Shown: in pieces, positions 4,797-10,962 of the stretch
How the letters are laid out: every line of letters starts with the position of its first letter
Numbering within the stretch: position 1 is the stretch's first letter
Position numbers and translations under genes: made by a program
Notes under the pieces: generated by a model
What the model saw: only the letters and a program-made list of their open reading frames with translations
Database searches by the model: none
Told to the model about the DNA's origin: nothing
Source of the DNA: DATEPR01 sp036503065
Lineage (GTDB): Bacteria > Actinomycetota > Actinomycetes > Mycobacteriales > Pseudonocardiaceae
NCBI GenBank assembly: GCA_036503065.1
Contig: DASXXM010000262.1
Span: 1-10,962, forward strand
Length of the DNA stretch: 10,962 nucleotides
Direction: 5' to 3'

Positions 4797-6319
4797 CTGG
4801 TGCCGTTCAGGGCGAAGCCCTCCAGCGCGGCGCCCAGGTCCGGATAGACCTTGGCGCGCAGGCGGGTGCCAAGGTCGGTGTGCTCCTTGGTGGTCACCTC
4901 GCCCTCGGCGTGGATCCTGGCCACGAGGTCGGCGCGGGTGAAGGGCACCAGCACGTCGACCGTCACCGACGGGTGCGGCAGGCCGGCGGCGATGCGTTCG
5001 CGCAGCTCGCGCAGACCGGTGCCGTTGCGGGCCGACACGAAGACCGCGCCCGGCATCAGGTTGCGCAGGCGGGCCAGGGTGAACGGGTCGGCGGCGTCCA
5101 CCTTGTTCACCACGAGCAGTTCGGGTGGCATGGCCGCGCCGCGCTCCTCGGTGATCTCGGCGAGCACCTCGCGTACCGCGGCGACCTGGCCCTCCGGCAT
5201 CGGGTCGGACGCGTCGACCACGTGCAGCACGAGGTCGGCGTCGGCCACTTCCTCCAGCGTCGACCGGAACGCCTCGACCAGCTGATGCGGCAGGTGCCGC
5301 ACGAAACCGACCGTGTCGGTGAGCGTGTACGTGAGGCCGTCCGGTGTCTGGCTGCGCCGGGTGGTCGGGTCGAGGGTGGCGAACAGCGCGTCCTCGACCA
5401 GCACGCCCGCGCCGGTGATGGCGTTGAGCAGGCTGGACTTGCCGGCATTGGTGTAGCCGGCGATGGCGACGCTGGGCACGTCGTTGGCCACCCGCCTGCC
5501 GCGCTTGGTGGCCCGGATCTGGTCCATCCCGGCGATCTGCCGACGCAGCTTGGACATCCGCTTGTTGATGCCGCGCCGGTCGGACTCCAGCTTGGTCTCA
5601 CCGGGACCACGCAGGCCGACACCCGCGTTGCCGCCGCCGGCGCGACCACCGGCCTGCCGGGACAGCGCGTCACCCCAACCACGGAGCCGGGGCAGCAGGT
5701 ACGCGAGCTGGGCGAGCTCGACCTGGGCCTTGCCCTCCTTGGAGCTCGCGTGCTGGGCGAAGATGTCCAGGATGAGCGCGGTCCGGTCGATCACCTTGAC
5801 CTTGAGCCTGCCTTCCAGCTGACGCAGCTGGCCGGGTGACAGCTCACCGTCGCAGATCACGGTGTCCGCGCCGACGTCCGCGACGATGCCGGCCAGCTCG
5901 TGGGCCTTGCCGGAACCGATGTAGGTGGCGGCGTCGGGACGGCTGCGGCGCTGGATCAGGGCCTCCAGCACCTGCGAACCGGCTGTCTCGGCGAGCCGGG
6001 CCAGTTCGACGAGCGACGCCTCGGCCTGCTCGACAGTGCCCTCCGTCCATACCCCGACCAGCACCACGCGTTCCAGGCGCAGGCGCCGGTACTCGACCTC
6101 GGTGATGTCGGTGAGTTCGGTGGAGAGCCCGCCCACTCGCCGCAGCGCGGCGCGGTCGGACAGTTCCAGGTCGCCGGACGACACCAGCTCCAGCTCGGTG
6201 ACCTGCGTGTCTTGGTAGTCAGCCGGTTGTTCATCGGCGGCGGAGTCAACCGCGGCGATGGGCTTGCTGGTCGCCATCGGGTTGACACTGGCATCGGGTG
6301 CGTACGGATAGTCAGTCAT
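4790..6319 (-). CDS. hflX: Ribosome-associated GTPase HflX
   Basis: HflX is a cytosolic translational GTPase that binds the 50S subunit and, in several bacteria, splits stalled or hibernating ribosomes. The 509-residue product starts at the ATG at 6319 (MTDYPYAP), with GGAAGAAG just upstream. The N-terminal HflX domain spans about 85-280, with ALILDIFAQHASSKEGKAQVE (split over 181-201), a Gly-rich loop at 223-237 and GPGETKLESDRR. The G domain has G1 GYTNAGKSS (288-296), G2 around DPTTRR (317-322), G3 DTVGF (335-339), G4 NKVD (405-408) and G5 SA (429-430). A C-terminal subdomain ends in ALNGTRM. The first 80 residues form an actinobacteria-style extension, largely low in complexity. It lies 53 bp downstream of the winged-helix regulator gene and could share its transcript. 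All GTPase motifs are intact. Confidence 0.97.
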   Translation of the reverse strand: MTDYPYAPDASVNPMATSKPIAAVDSAADEQPADYQDTQVTELELVSSGDLELSDRAALRRVGGLSTELTDITEVEYRRLRLERVVLVGVWTEGTVEQAEASLVELARLAETAGSQVLEALIQRRSRPDAATYIGSGKAHELAGIVADVGADTVICDGELSPGQLRQLEGRLKVKVIDRTALILDIFAQHASSKEGKAQVELAQLAYLLPRLRGWGDALSRQAGGRAGGGNAGVGLRGPGETKLESDRRGINKRMSKLRRQIAGMDQIRATKRGRRVANDVPSVAIAGYTNAGKSSLLNAITGAGVLVEDALFATLDPTTRRSQTPDGLTYTLTDTVGFVRHLPHQLVEAFRSTLEEVADADLVLHVVDASDPMPEGQVAAVREVLAEITEERGAAMPPELLVVNKVDAADPFTLARLRNLMPGAVFVSARNGTGLRELRERIAAGLPHPSVTVDVLVPFTRADLVARIHAEGEVTTKEHTDLGTRLRAKVYPDLGAALEGFALNGTRM

Positions 6320-6372
6320 GCTTCTTCCATGGTGGCACGACCTACCGACATGCCCGAGCCAATTTCGTGCCG

Positions 6373-6912
6373 TCACCCACTTGGGTACCACGCGACGTAG
6401 AGACCGACCTCCTGGCCACCGGGGACCGGGCGTCGTGCGGCCATCTCCTCGATCAGGTCGTGCAGCCGTGCGGTGAACTCGGCGTGGCCCGCTTCGTCCA
6501 GTTGGAGCGCCAGCCTGGTCTGCCGCACGGCGCCGATGCCGACGTCCGCGACCTCGCCCAGGTACGCGGCCAGCATGGCCTGGCTGATCTCCTCCTCGTC
6601 GTGGCCGCCGTTCTCGGGCCGCAGCCGCCACGAGAGCCCGGTGGACAGGTACGGGATCTCCTTGGAGCCGCGCGGGCCGGTGCGCTCGGGCTGTGCGGCG
6701 AGGAAGCCCGCGGCGACGAGTTTGCGCACGTGATAGAGCGTGGTCGCGGGATCTTTGCCAAGGCGGCGGGCGATCTCCTTGTTGGTCAGTGCCCGCTGGT
6801 AGGTCAGCCGGATGATGCGCAGCCGCACCGGCGAGGCCAGTGCCGCCGCCTCGGCCCGGCTGGCCGGGCGACGCGGCGACGACGGTGTCGGTCGGTCCTC
6901 GGCGGCGGTCAT
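6373..6912 (-). CDS. ArsR-like winged-helix transcriptional regulator
   Basis: The 179-residue product has a winged helix-turn-helix in its N-terminal half. The first helix is ALASPVRLRIIRLTYQR (24-40). The HTH is ALTNKEIARRLGKDPATT followed by LYHVRKLVAAGFL (41-71). The wing runs from about 75 to 97. The YHVRKL recognition-helix pattern is typical of ArsR-type HTH_20 proteins. The C-terminal half (105-179) is acidic and may bind ligand or form dimers; no cysteine metal site is visible, so metal sensing is not suggested. The gene diverges from an MFS exporter gene 55 bp away, the usual layout of a local efflux repressor, and lies upstream of hflX. The ATG at 6912 has no ribosome binding site, but TAGGAT sits exactly six bases before it, so the mRNA may be leaderless. 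The ligand is unknown. Confidence 0.85.
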   Translation of the reverse strand: MTAAEDRPTPSSPRRPASRAEAAALASPVRLRIIRLTYQRALTNKEIARRLGKDPATTLYHVRKLVAAGFLAAQPERTGPRGSKEIPYLSTGLSWRLRPENGGHDEEEISQAMLAAYLGEVADVGIGAVRQTRLALQLDEAGHAEFTARLHDLIEEMAARRPVPGGQEVGLYVAWYPSG

Positions 6913-6967
6913 TTGATCATCCTAGGGTGACAAAGCGATTGACAGGTTCCAACCAGTCGGCCACGGT
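6913..6967. promoter_or_regulatory. Divergent control region between regulator and MFS gene
   Basis: On the minus strand TAGGAT (6924-6919) followed by GATCAA places the expected transcription start on the A of the regulator ATG at 6912, so translation may be leaderless. On the plus strand TTGACA (6939-6944) resembles a -35 element, but no good -10 follows at 16-18 bp. TGACA-type repeats (TGACAAAG at 6928, TTGACAGG at 6939) could belong to an operator. With only 55 bp, one bound repressor could cover both promoters. Confidence 0.4.
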
Positions 6968-8251
6968 ATGCCCGTGCGACGGGAATCATTGTTCTTTCAC
7001 CGGGACTTTCGCCTGCTCTGGCTGGGTGACACGGTCAGCCAGTTCGGCTCGACCGTGACCAACACGGCGGTCCCGCTGTTGGCCGCCCTCGTGCTCGCGG
7101 CGACGCCGTTCCAGATGGGCCTGCTCGGCGCTGCGGATACCGCCGCGTTCCTGCTGGTCGGGCTGCCGGCCGGGGCCTGGGTGGACCGGATGCGCCGCAG
7201 ACCGCTGATGCTGTCCGCGGACCTGGGCCGGGCCCTGCTGCTGGCGAGCATTCCGCTGGCGTGGTGGTTCGGCGTGCTCACACTGACCCAGCTGATCCTG
7301 ATCGGCCTCGCGGTCGGCGTGCTGACGGTGTTCTTCGACGTGGCCTACCAGTCGTTCCTGCCGGCACTGGTCAGCCGGGACAAGCTGATGGAGGGCAACT
7401 CGAAGCTCCAGGCCAGCCAGTCGGTGGCCTACGTCTCCGGGCCGGCGATCGGCGGCTGGCTGACCCAGGTGATCGGCGCGGCGAACGCGATCGGCCTCAA
7501 CGCGCTGGGGTTCCTGTGGTCGGCGTCGTGCCTGTTCCGGATCAGGACGGTGGAGCCGGCCGTGGCACGGGGACCGGACCGGAAGCTGCGCCGCGAGATC
7601 GCGGAGGGTCTGCGGTTCGTGTTCGGCAACCGGTCGCTGGTCGGCATCGTGGGCTGCACCGCGACGTCGAACTTCTCGACCAGCATCACCTCCGCGGTGA
7701 TGGTGCTGGTGCTGACCCGCCAGTTGGGCGCGTCGGCCGGGGTGGTCGGCCTGCTGCTGGCCGGCGGCGGCATCGGCGGCGTGGTGGGCGCCCTGGCCGC
7801 GAGCCGGGTCGCGAAGTGGCTGGGCCAGGGGCGCGTGATCTGGCTGAGCGTTCTGGTGACCGCGCCGTTCAGCGTGCTGTTGCCGCTGGCCGGGCGCGGC
7901 TGGCTGCTCCTGCTGTTCGCGATCGGGTGGTTCGCGAACTCGTTCGGCGGGGTGGTCTACAACATCGCGCAGGTGTCGTTCCGGCAGGCGATCTGCCCGG
8001 ACCGGTTGCTGGGCCGGATGAACGCGAGCGTGCGGTTCATGGTGTGGGGCACGCTGCCGCTCGGCGCGCTGGTCGGTGGCGTGTTGGGCACGTTGATCGG
8101 GATTCACCCGACGCTGTGGGTCGGCACGGTCGGCGTTCTGCTGTCGCCGTTGCCGGTGCTGCTGTCGCCGTTGCGGCGCCTGCGTGACCTGCCCACCGGC
8201 GTCGACGAGACGGATGACGAGGCGGATGTGGAGCCGGAGAAGGTGGTCTAG
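6968..8251 (+). CDS. Major facilitator superfamily exporter
   Basis: The 427-residue product is a polytopic membrane protein of MFS length with about 12 hydrophobic segments. Its N-terminus, LFFHRDFRLLWLGDTVSQFGS, is typical of the EntS/MFS_3-like drug and siderophore exporter group. The loop between helices 2 and 3 has the MFS motif A, GAWVDRMRRRP (69-79). A central cytosolic loop (about 191-215, RIRTVEP to KLRREIAEGLR) separates the two six-helix halves. The C-terminus (408-427) is acidic. The ATG at 6968 lacks a clear ribosome binding site, but the N-terminus begins where relatives normally do. The divergent ArsR-like gene is the likely regulator. The substrate cannot be told from the sequence. 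The TAG stop overlaps the dapF stop on the other strand. Confidence 0.9.
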   Translation: MPVRRESLFFHRDFRLLWLGDTVSQFGSTVTNTAVPLLAALVLAATPFQMGLLGAADTAAFLLVGLPAGAWVDRMRRRPLMLSADLGRALLLASIPLAWWFGVLTLTQLILIGLAVGVLTVFFDVAYQSFLPALVSRDKLMEGNSKLQASQSVAYVSGPAIGGWLTQVIGAANAIGLNALGFLWSASCLFRIRTVEPAVARGPDRKLRREIAEGLRFVFGNRSLVGIVGCTATSNFSTSITSAVMVLVLTRQLGASAGVVGLLLAGGGIGGVVGALAASRVAKWLGQGRVIWLSVLVTAPFSVLLPLAGRGWLLLLFAIGWFANSFGGVVYNIAQVSFRQAICPDRLLGRMNASVRFMVWGTLPLGALVGGVLGTLIGIHPTLWVGTVGVLLSPLPVLLSPLRRLRDLPTGVDETDDEADVEPEKVV

Positions 8252-9090
8252 CGTTGTTTGGCCGCGTCGGCCCACCATCCGGCGCCCAGTTCGCCGGCGG
8301 CCACGAGTACGGCGGGGCCGGTCAACGTGCTGTCGTCGGCGGTCACGGTGACCACGACCTGCCCGCCGGGCACCCCGACCGTGCTGCGGCCACCGGTCCG
8401 ACCGGCCAGGTGCAGGGCGGCGGTCGCGGCGGCGACGGTGCCGGTGCCGCAGGACCGCGTCTCGCCGACGCCCCGCTCGTGCACTCGCATGCGCAGCGTG
8501 CCGGGGGCCGGTTCGTTGAGGAACTCGACGTTGACGCCGTGCGGGAACACGGCCGGGTCGTAGCCGGGCGCGACCGTGAGGTCGAGCGCCGTGACGTCCA
8601 CGTCGGTGACGCAGGCGAGGTGCGGATTGCCGACGTCGACCACCACGCCGGGGAACACCCGGCCACCCAGCCGCGCCGTCGAACGGCCGGTGACCACGGC
8701 CCGTCCCATGTGGACGGTCACGGTGCCGGCCGGGTCGTCGGCCGGCACGGTCACCGCCCGGTCGCCGGACCTGGTGCCGATCACGAAGTCGCCCGGCCGG
8801 GCCAGCCCGGACTCGACCAGATAGCGCGCGAACACGCGGACGCCGTTGCCGCACATCTCGGCGATGGAGCCGTCCGCGTTGCGGTAGTCCATGAACCACT
8901 CCGCGGCAGTGTCCACATCGGCCGCCCGGGCGGGCAGCACACGGAGCACGCCGTCCGCGCCGAGGCCGCGCTGCCGGTCGCACAGCGCGCGGACCCGCTC
9001 CGCGGTCAGGTCCAGTGTGGCGTCGAGGTCGGGCAGCAGCACGAAGTCGTTCTCCGTGCCGTGTCCCTTCACGAACGCGATGCCGCCCAC
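8248..9090 (-). CDS. dapF: Diaminopimelate epimerase DapF
   Basis: DapF converts LL-diaminopimelate to the meso form for peptidoglycan and lysine synthesis in the cytosol. The 280-residue product has family length and two mirror-image halves, each bearing a catalytic cysteine: Cys80 in AEMCGNGVRVFARYL and Cys214 in RSCGTGTVAAATAA. The N-terminus FVKGHGTENDFVLLPD is diagnostic, and GLGADGV, DYRNADGS and GNPHLA are also present. The start is the GTG at 9090, 9 bp after the miaA stop; the ribosome binding site is weak, suggesting translational coupling. It ends convergently with the MFS gene, the two stop codons sharing CTAG. It is the last gene of the dioxygenase-like/miaA/dapF unit. No defects are seen. 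Confidence 0.98.
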   Translation of the reverse strand: MGGIAFVKGHGTENDFVLLPDLDATLDLTAERVRALCDRQRGLGADGVLRVLPARAADVDTAAEWFMDYRNADGSIAEMCGNGVRVFARYLVESGLARPGDFVIGTRSGDRAVTVPADDPAGTVTVHMGRAVVTGRSTARLGGRVFPGVVVDVGNPHLACVTDVDVTALDLTVAPGYDPAVFPHGVNVEFLNEPAPGTLRMRVHERGVGETRSCGTGTVAAATAALHLAGRTGGRSTVGVPGGQVVVTVTADDSTLTGPAVLVAAGELGAGWWADAAKQR

Positions 9091-9099
9091 GAAACCAGT

Positions 9100-9996
9100 C
9101 TAGATGGCCAGCGCCGCGGCCAGCAGGTCAGGCCGCGCGGCGTCCAGCCAGGTGATCCGCTGGTCACGGCGGAACCAGGACCGTTGCCGGCGGACGAACC
9201 TTCTGGTGGCCCGCACGGTCTCGGTGTGCGCGGCGGCCAGGTCGCCGTCGCCGTCGAGTGCCGCCAGGACCTGCTGGTAGCCCAGTGCACGGGACGCCGT
9301 CCGGCCATCGCGCAGACCGCGCGGGAGCAGTGCGCGCACCTCGGCGACGAGTCCGTGCGCGAACATCGTGTCCACGCGCTGCTCGATCCGCTCGTCGAGA
9401 TCGGCGGTGTCGCGGTCGAGTCCGATCAGGATGGTGTCGTAGCGGGCCGGGCCGGGTCGGGGCATCGATGCGGAGAACGGCCGGCCGGTGAGCTCGATGA
9501 CCTCAAGCGCGCGCACGATCCGGCGGCCGTTGCCGGGCAGGATCGCGTCGGCCGCGGCGGGATCCAGTCCGGTCAGTCGGGCATGCAACGTGGCGGCGCC
9601 CACGTCGGCCAGTTCGGTTTCCAGTCGGGCGCGGATCGCCGGTTCGGTGCCGGGGAAGTCCAGTTCGTCGGTCAGCGCGCTGACGTAGAGCCCGGAACCG
9701 CCGACCACGACCGGGGTCCGGCCCGCGGCCAGCAGGTCCTCGACGATCCGGCGGGCGTGTCGCTGGTAGGCGGCCACGGACGCGGTTTCCGTTATGTCGA
9801 GGACATCGAGCAGGTGGTGCGGCACGCCCCGCCGCTGCGCATCGCCGAGTTTGGCCGTGCCGACGTCCATGCCGCGGTAGAGCTGCATGGCGTCCGCGTT
9901 GACCACCTCGCCGCCAAGGCGCAGGGCGAGCTCGACACCGAGGTCGGACTTGCCGGTCGCGGTCGGGCCGACCACGGCGATCGGATGAGGCCTCAC
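9100..9996 (-). CDS. miaA: tRNA dimethylallyltransferase MiaA
   Basis: MiaA transfers a dimethylallyl group from DMAPP to N6 of A37 in tRNAs that read UNN codons; MiaB then methylthiolates the product. The 298-residue product has the P-loop GPTATGKS (10-17). It also has NADAMQLYRGMDVGTAKL (33-50, with the catalytic Asp35 of the DxMQ motif), GGSGLYVSAL (99-108), and GNGRRIVRALEVIELTGRPFS in the middle. C-terminal motifs are SRALGYQQVL and RRQRSWFRRD. The GTG start at 9996 follows the stop of the upstream gene by only 6 bp and has the weak signal AGGCTGA. Together with dapF it forms a compact unit. MiaB itself is not in the window. Confidence 0.98.
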   Translation of the reverse strand: MRPHPIAVVGPTATGKSDLGVELALRLGGEVVNADAMQLYRGMDVGTAKLGDAQRRGVPHHLLDVLDITETASVAAYQRHARRIVEDLLAAGRTPVVVGGSGLYVSALTDELDFPGTEPAIRARLETELADVGAATLHARLTGLDPAAADAILPGNGRRIVRALEVIELTGRPFSASMPRPGPARYDTILIGLDRDTADLDERIEQRVDTMFAHGLVAEVRALLPRGLRDGRTASRALGYQQVLAALDGDGDLAAAHTETVRATRRFVRRQRSWFRRDQRITWLDAARPDLLAAALAI

Positions 9997-10002
9997 GTCG
10001 AA

Positions 10003-10734
10003 TCAGCCTATGGCCGGTGGATCCCACACCGCGACGTGGTACGCCACCCCGAACGGCTGATCGGAGTACAGCAGCTCACCGGTCCACCGCCCGCCGACGG
10101 CCACCGCGACGCCGGCCAGCACCTGCCAGGCGGCCCGGCCTGCCGCGCCGAGCTCGGTGGCCAGGTCCGCGTCGAGCGCGAGCAGGGCCGCCGGGTCGGC
10201 CGTGGCCAGAGCGGTGGCGACCGACTTGTCGAAGGCGCCGGCCCGGTCGTCGGGGCGGCTGGGGGCGCGTTCGGTGTGCCGAGTGGACCCGTCGCCCAGG
10301 ATCAGCAGGCCGACGGGTTGCGGCCCGGCGAGTTCGGCGGCCAGGTCGGCCCCGACACGCCGGCAGTCGAGCGTCGACAGTGCCGGTTCGACCAGCCGTA
10401 CCGGCACCCGACGGGCACCGGCCGCGGCGCGCAGCCAGCCGGCGACCAGAGCGGGCAGCGGCATTGTCGGATCCGGTGTGGAAAATCCGTCGCTTTCCAG
10501 GGAAATCGGGACGTCCACACCGTAACCGGCGAAACTTCCCCGCATGCCGGAATCGAGGTCCATTGGTCCGGCTGGATCAGCGGCGACGGCCACCCAGTCA
10601 CCGGCCACTTGGGCCAGTCGACGGGCCGCCGTCACGCTGGCGACACGGATCGCTTCGGTGGGTACGGTCGCGCCACCGACCAGTTCCGGCACCAGAAGTG
10701 GTGGATGCGGCACCACAGCCGCCCGAATGATCAC
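10003..10734 (-). CDS. Class III extradiol dioxygenase subunit B-like protein of unknown function (Rv2728c-like)
   Basis: I chose the GTG at 10734, giving 243 residues, because the product then begins VIIRAAVVPHPPLLVPELVGG, where relatives begin. GCGAGGT lies somewhat far upstream. A longer in-frame start at 10887 would add 51 unlike residues. The fold family is the LigB-like extradiol dioxygenase superfamily, with His10 in the PHPPLL motif where LigB has a metal ligand. LGDGSTRHTERAPSRPDDRA (146-165) includes His153. The second LigB-type N-terminal histidine is not evident, so dioxygenase activity is doubtful. The protein is conserved immediately upstream of miaA in many actinobacteria (Rv2728c in M. 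tuberculosis), which hints at a link with tRNA modification or the cell envelope unit, but no function is known to me. It is the first gene of the miaA-dapF unit. Confidence 0.82.
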   Translation of the reverse strand: MIIRAAVVPHPPLLVPELVGGATVPTEAIRVASVTAARRLAQVAGDWVAVAADPAGPMDLDSGMRGSFAGYGVDVPISLESDGFSTPDPTMPLPALVAGWLRAAAGARRVPVRLVEPALSTLDCRRVGADLAAELAGPQPVGLLILGDGSTRHTERAPSRPDDRAGAFDKSVATALATADPAALLALDADLATELGAAGRAAWQVLAGVAVAVGGRWTGELLYSDQPFGVAYHVAVWDPPAIG

Positions 10735-10776
10735 GGTATCGCAGGCTACCTCGCCATTGGAGTACCGATTCGGCCG

Positions 10777-10805
10777 CTGACCTGTTTGAATGCCCGGGGT
10801 ATAAG
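10777..10805 (+). promoter_or_regulatory. Possible promoter for the right-edge gene
   Basis: CTGACC (10777-10782) and TATAAG (10800-10805) are 17 bp apart and lie about 110 bp upstream of the ATG at 10914. TATAAG is conspicuous in this GC-rich 179-bp divergent spacer. The -35 match is only four of six, so this is tentative. Nothing else was recognised in 10735-10913. Confidence 0.3.
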
Positions 10806-10913
10806 GCCGCACAGTTCGTGCGGCACCCGATCGCGCGGGCCCCGCCATGAGTGGGGCGTCCGGGAGACGACACTGTGACCCGGACATCTGAGGTGGGCAG
10901 AGGAGGAGCCGCG

Positions 10914-10962
10914 ATGACGGAGCAGGACACGGCCGACACGCCGGCGCAGGTGGCGGAGCAGT
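10914..10962 (+). CDS. Start of a divergent gene, probably DUF349-domain protein (partial)
   Basis: Only 16 codons are visible (MTEQDTADTPAQVAEQ), and the gene continues past the window edge. AGAGGAGGAG ends 6 bases before the ATG, one of the best ribosome binding sites in the window, so a real start is very likely. The acidic, Ala/Gln-rich N-terminus carries no diagnostic motif. In actinobacterial genomes the gene here, divergent from the dioxygenase-like gene upstream of miaA, usually encodes a DUF349 protein rich in Ala and Arg (Rv2731-like). The family call is by synteny only. Confidence 0.55.
   Translation, partial: MTEQDTADTPAQVAEQ

Noticed and set aside
6320..6631. Upstream in-frame extension of hflX adding 104 residues
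   Set aside because: The extension overlaps the 3' part of the winged-helix regulator gene, is Arg/Gly-rich and unlike HflX. The ATG at 6319 has a purine-rich signal.
6986..8983. 665-residue minus-strand open frame across the MFS and dapF genes
   Set aside because: It is out of frame with dapF and antisense to the MFS gene; its Arg/Gln/Pro-rich composition is typical of spurious high-GC frames.
8254..10878. 874-residue plus-strand open frame opposite dapF, miaA and the dioxygenase-like gene
   Set aside because: Antisense to three well-identified genes with intact catalytic motifs; no plausible start signal or domain.
10735..10887. Longer start for the dioxygenase-like gene
   Set aside because: The added 51 residues are unlike the family, and the frame would nearly reach the divergent start at 10914, leaving little room for two promoters.
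1..10962. Defence island, prophage, transposon or CRISPR content
   Set aside because: All well-supported genes are conserved chromosomal functions. Apart from the intein, there is no integrase, transposase, terminal repeat or spacer array.

Overview
This window is high-GC actinobacterial chromosome, most likely from the order Pseudonocardiales or a near relative. The order of genes (LysM protein / nrdR, divergent lexA, then hflX, dapF, miaA, an extradiol-dioxygenase-like protein and a divergent gene) matches the conserved block that in Mycobacterium tuberculosis runs from Rv2718c to Rv2731. The assignment rests on recognising these families and their order, not on a database search.

Left end (1-3350): minus-strand genes for deoxyribonucleotide supply and damage response. 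The 5' part of nrdJ, the B12-dependent class II ribonucleotide reductase, is cut by the window edge and carries an in-frame 357-residue intein with a LAGLIDADG homing endonuclease. The intein sits directly before the probable redox-active cysteine. Upstream lies nrdR, the RNR repressor. Its promoter region holds a pair of NrdR-box-like sites 32 bp apart and a cluster of DnaA-box-like 9-mers. Next comes a membrane-anchored LysM protein of the SOS division-inhibitor type. It is divergent from lexA across an intergenic region with one perfect and two near-perfect LexA (SOS) boxes.

Middle (3349-6912): lexA on the plus strand, then a short convergent spacer with overlapping inverted repeats and direct repeats. 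On the minus strand follow a TatA-type translocase subunit, a strong hairpin terminator inside a small tandem-repeat patch, hflX (ribosome-associated GTPase), and an ArsR-like winged-helix regulator.

Right end (6913-10962): an MFS exporter diverges from the regulator and ends with a 4-bp CTAG stop overlap against dapF. On the minus strand, the extradiol-dioxygenase-like gene, miaA and dapF form a tight transcription unit with gaps of 6 and 9 bp. At the right edge a divergent gene with a strong ribosome binding site begins. Synteny suggests a DUF349 protein, but only 16 codons are visible.

The gene content is mostly housekeeping. The most noteworthy items are the NrdJ intein at a catalytic cysteine, the dense nrdR control region, and the multi-site SOS control region. 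I found no RNA genes, CRISPR arrays, insertion sequences or new defence system.
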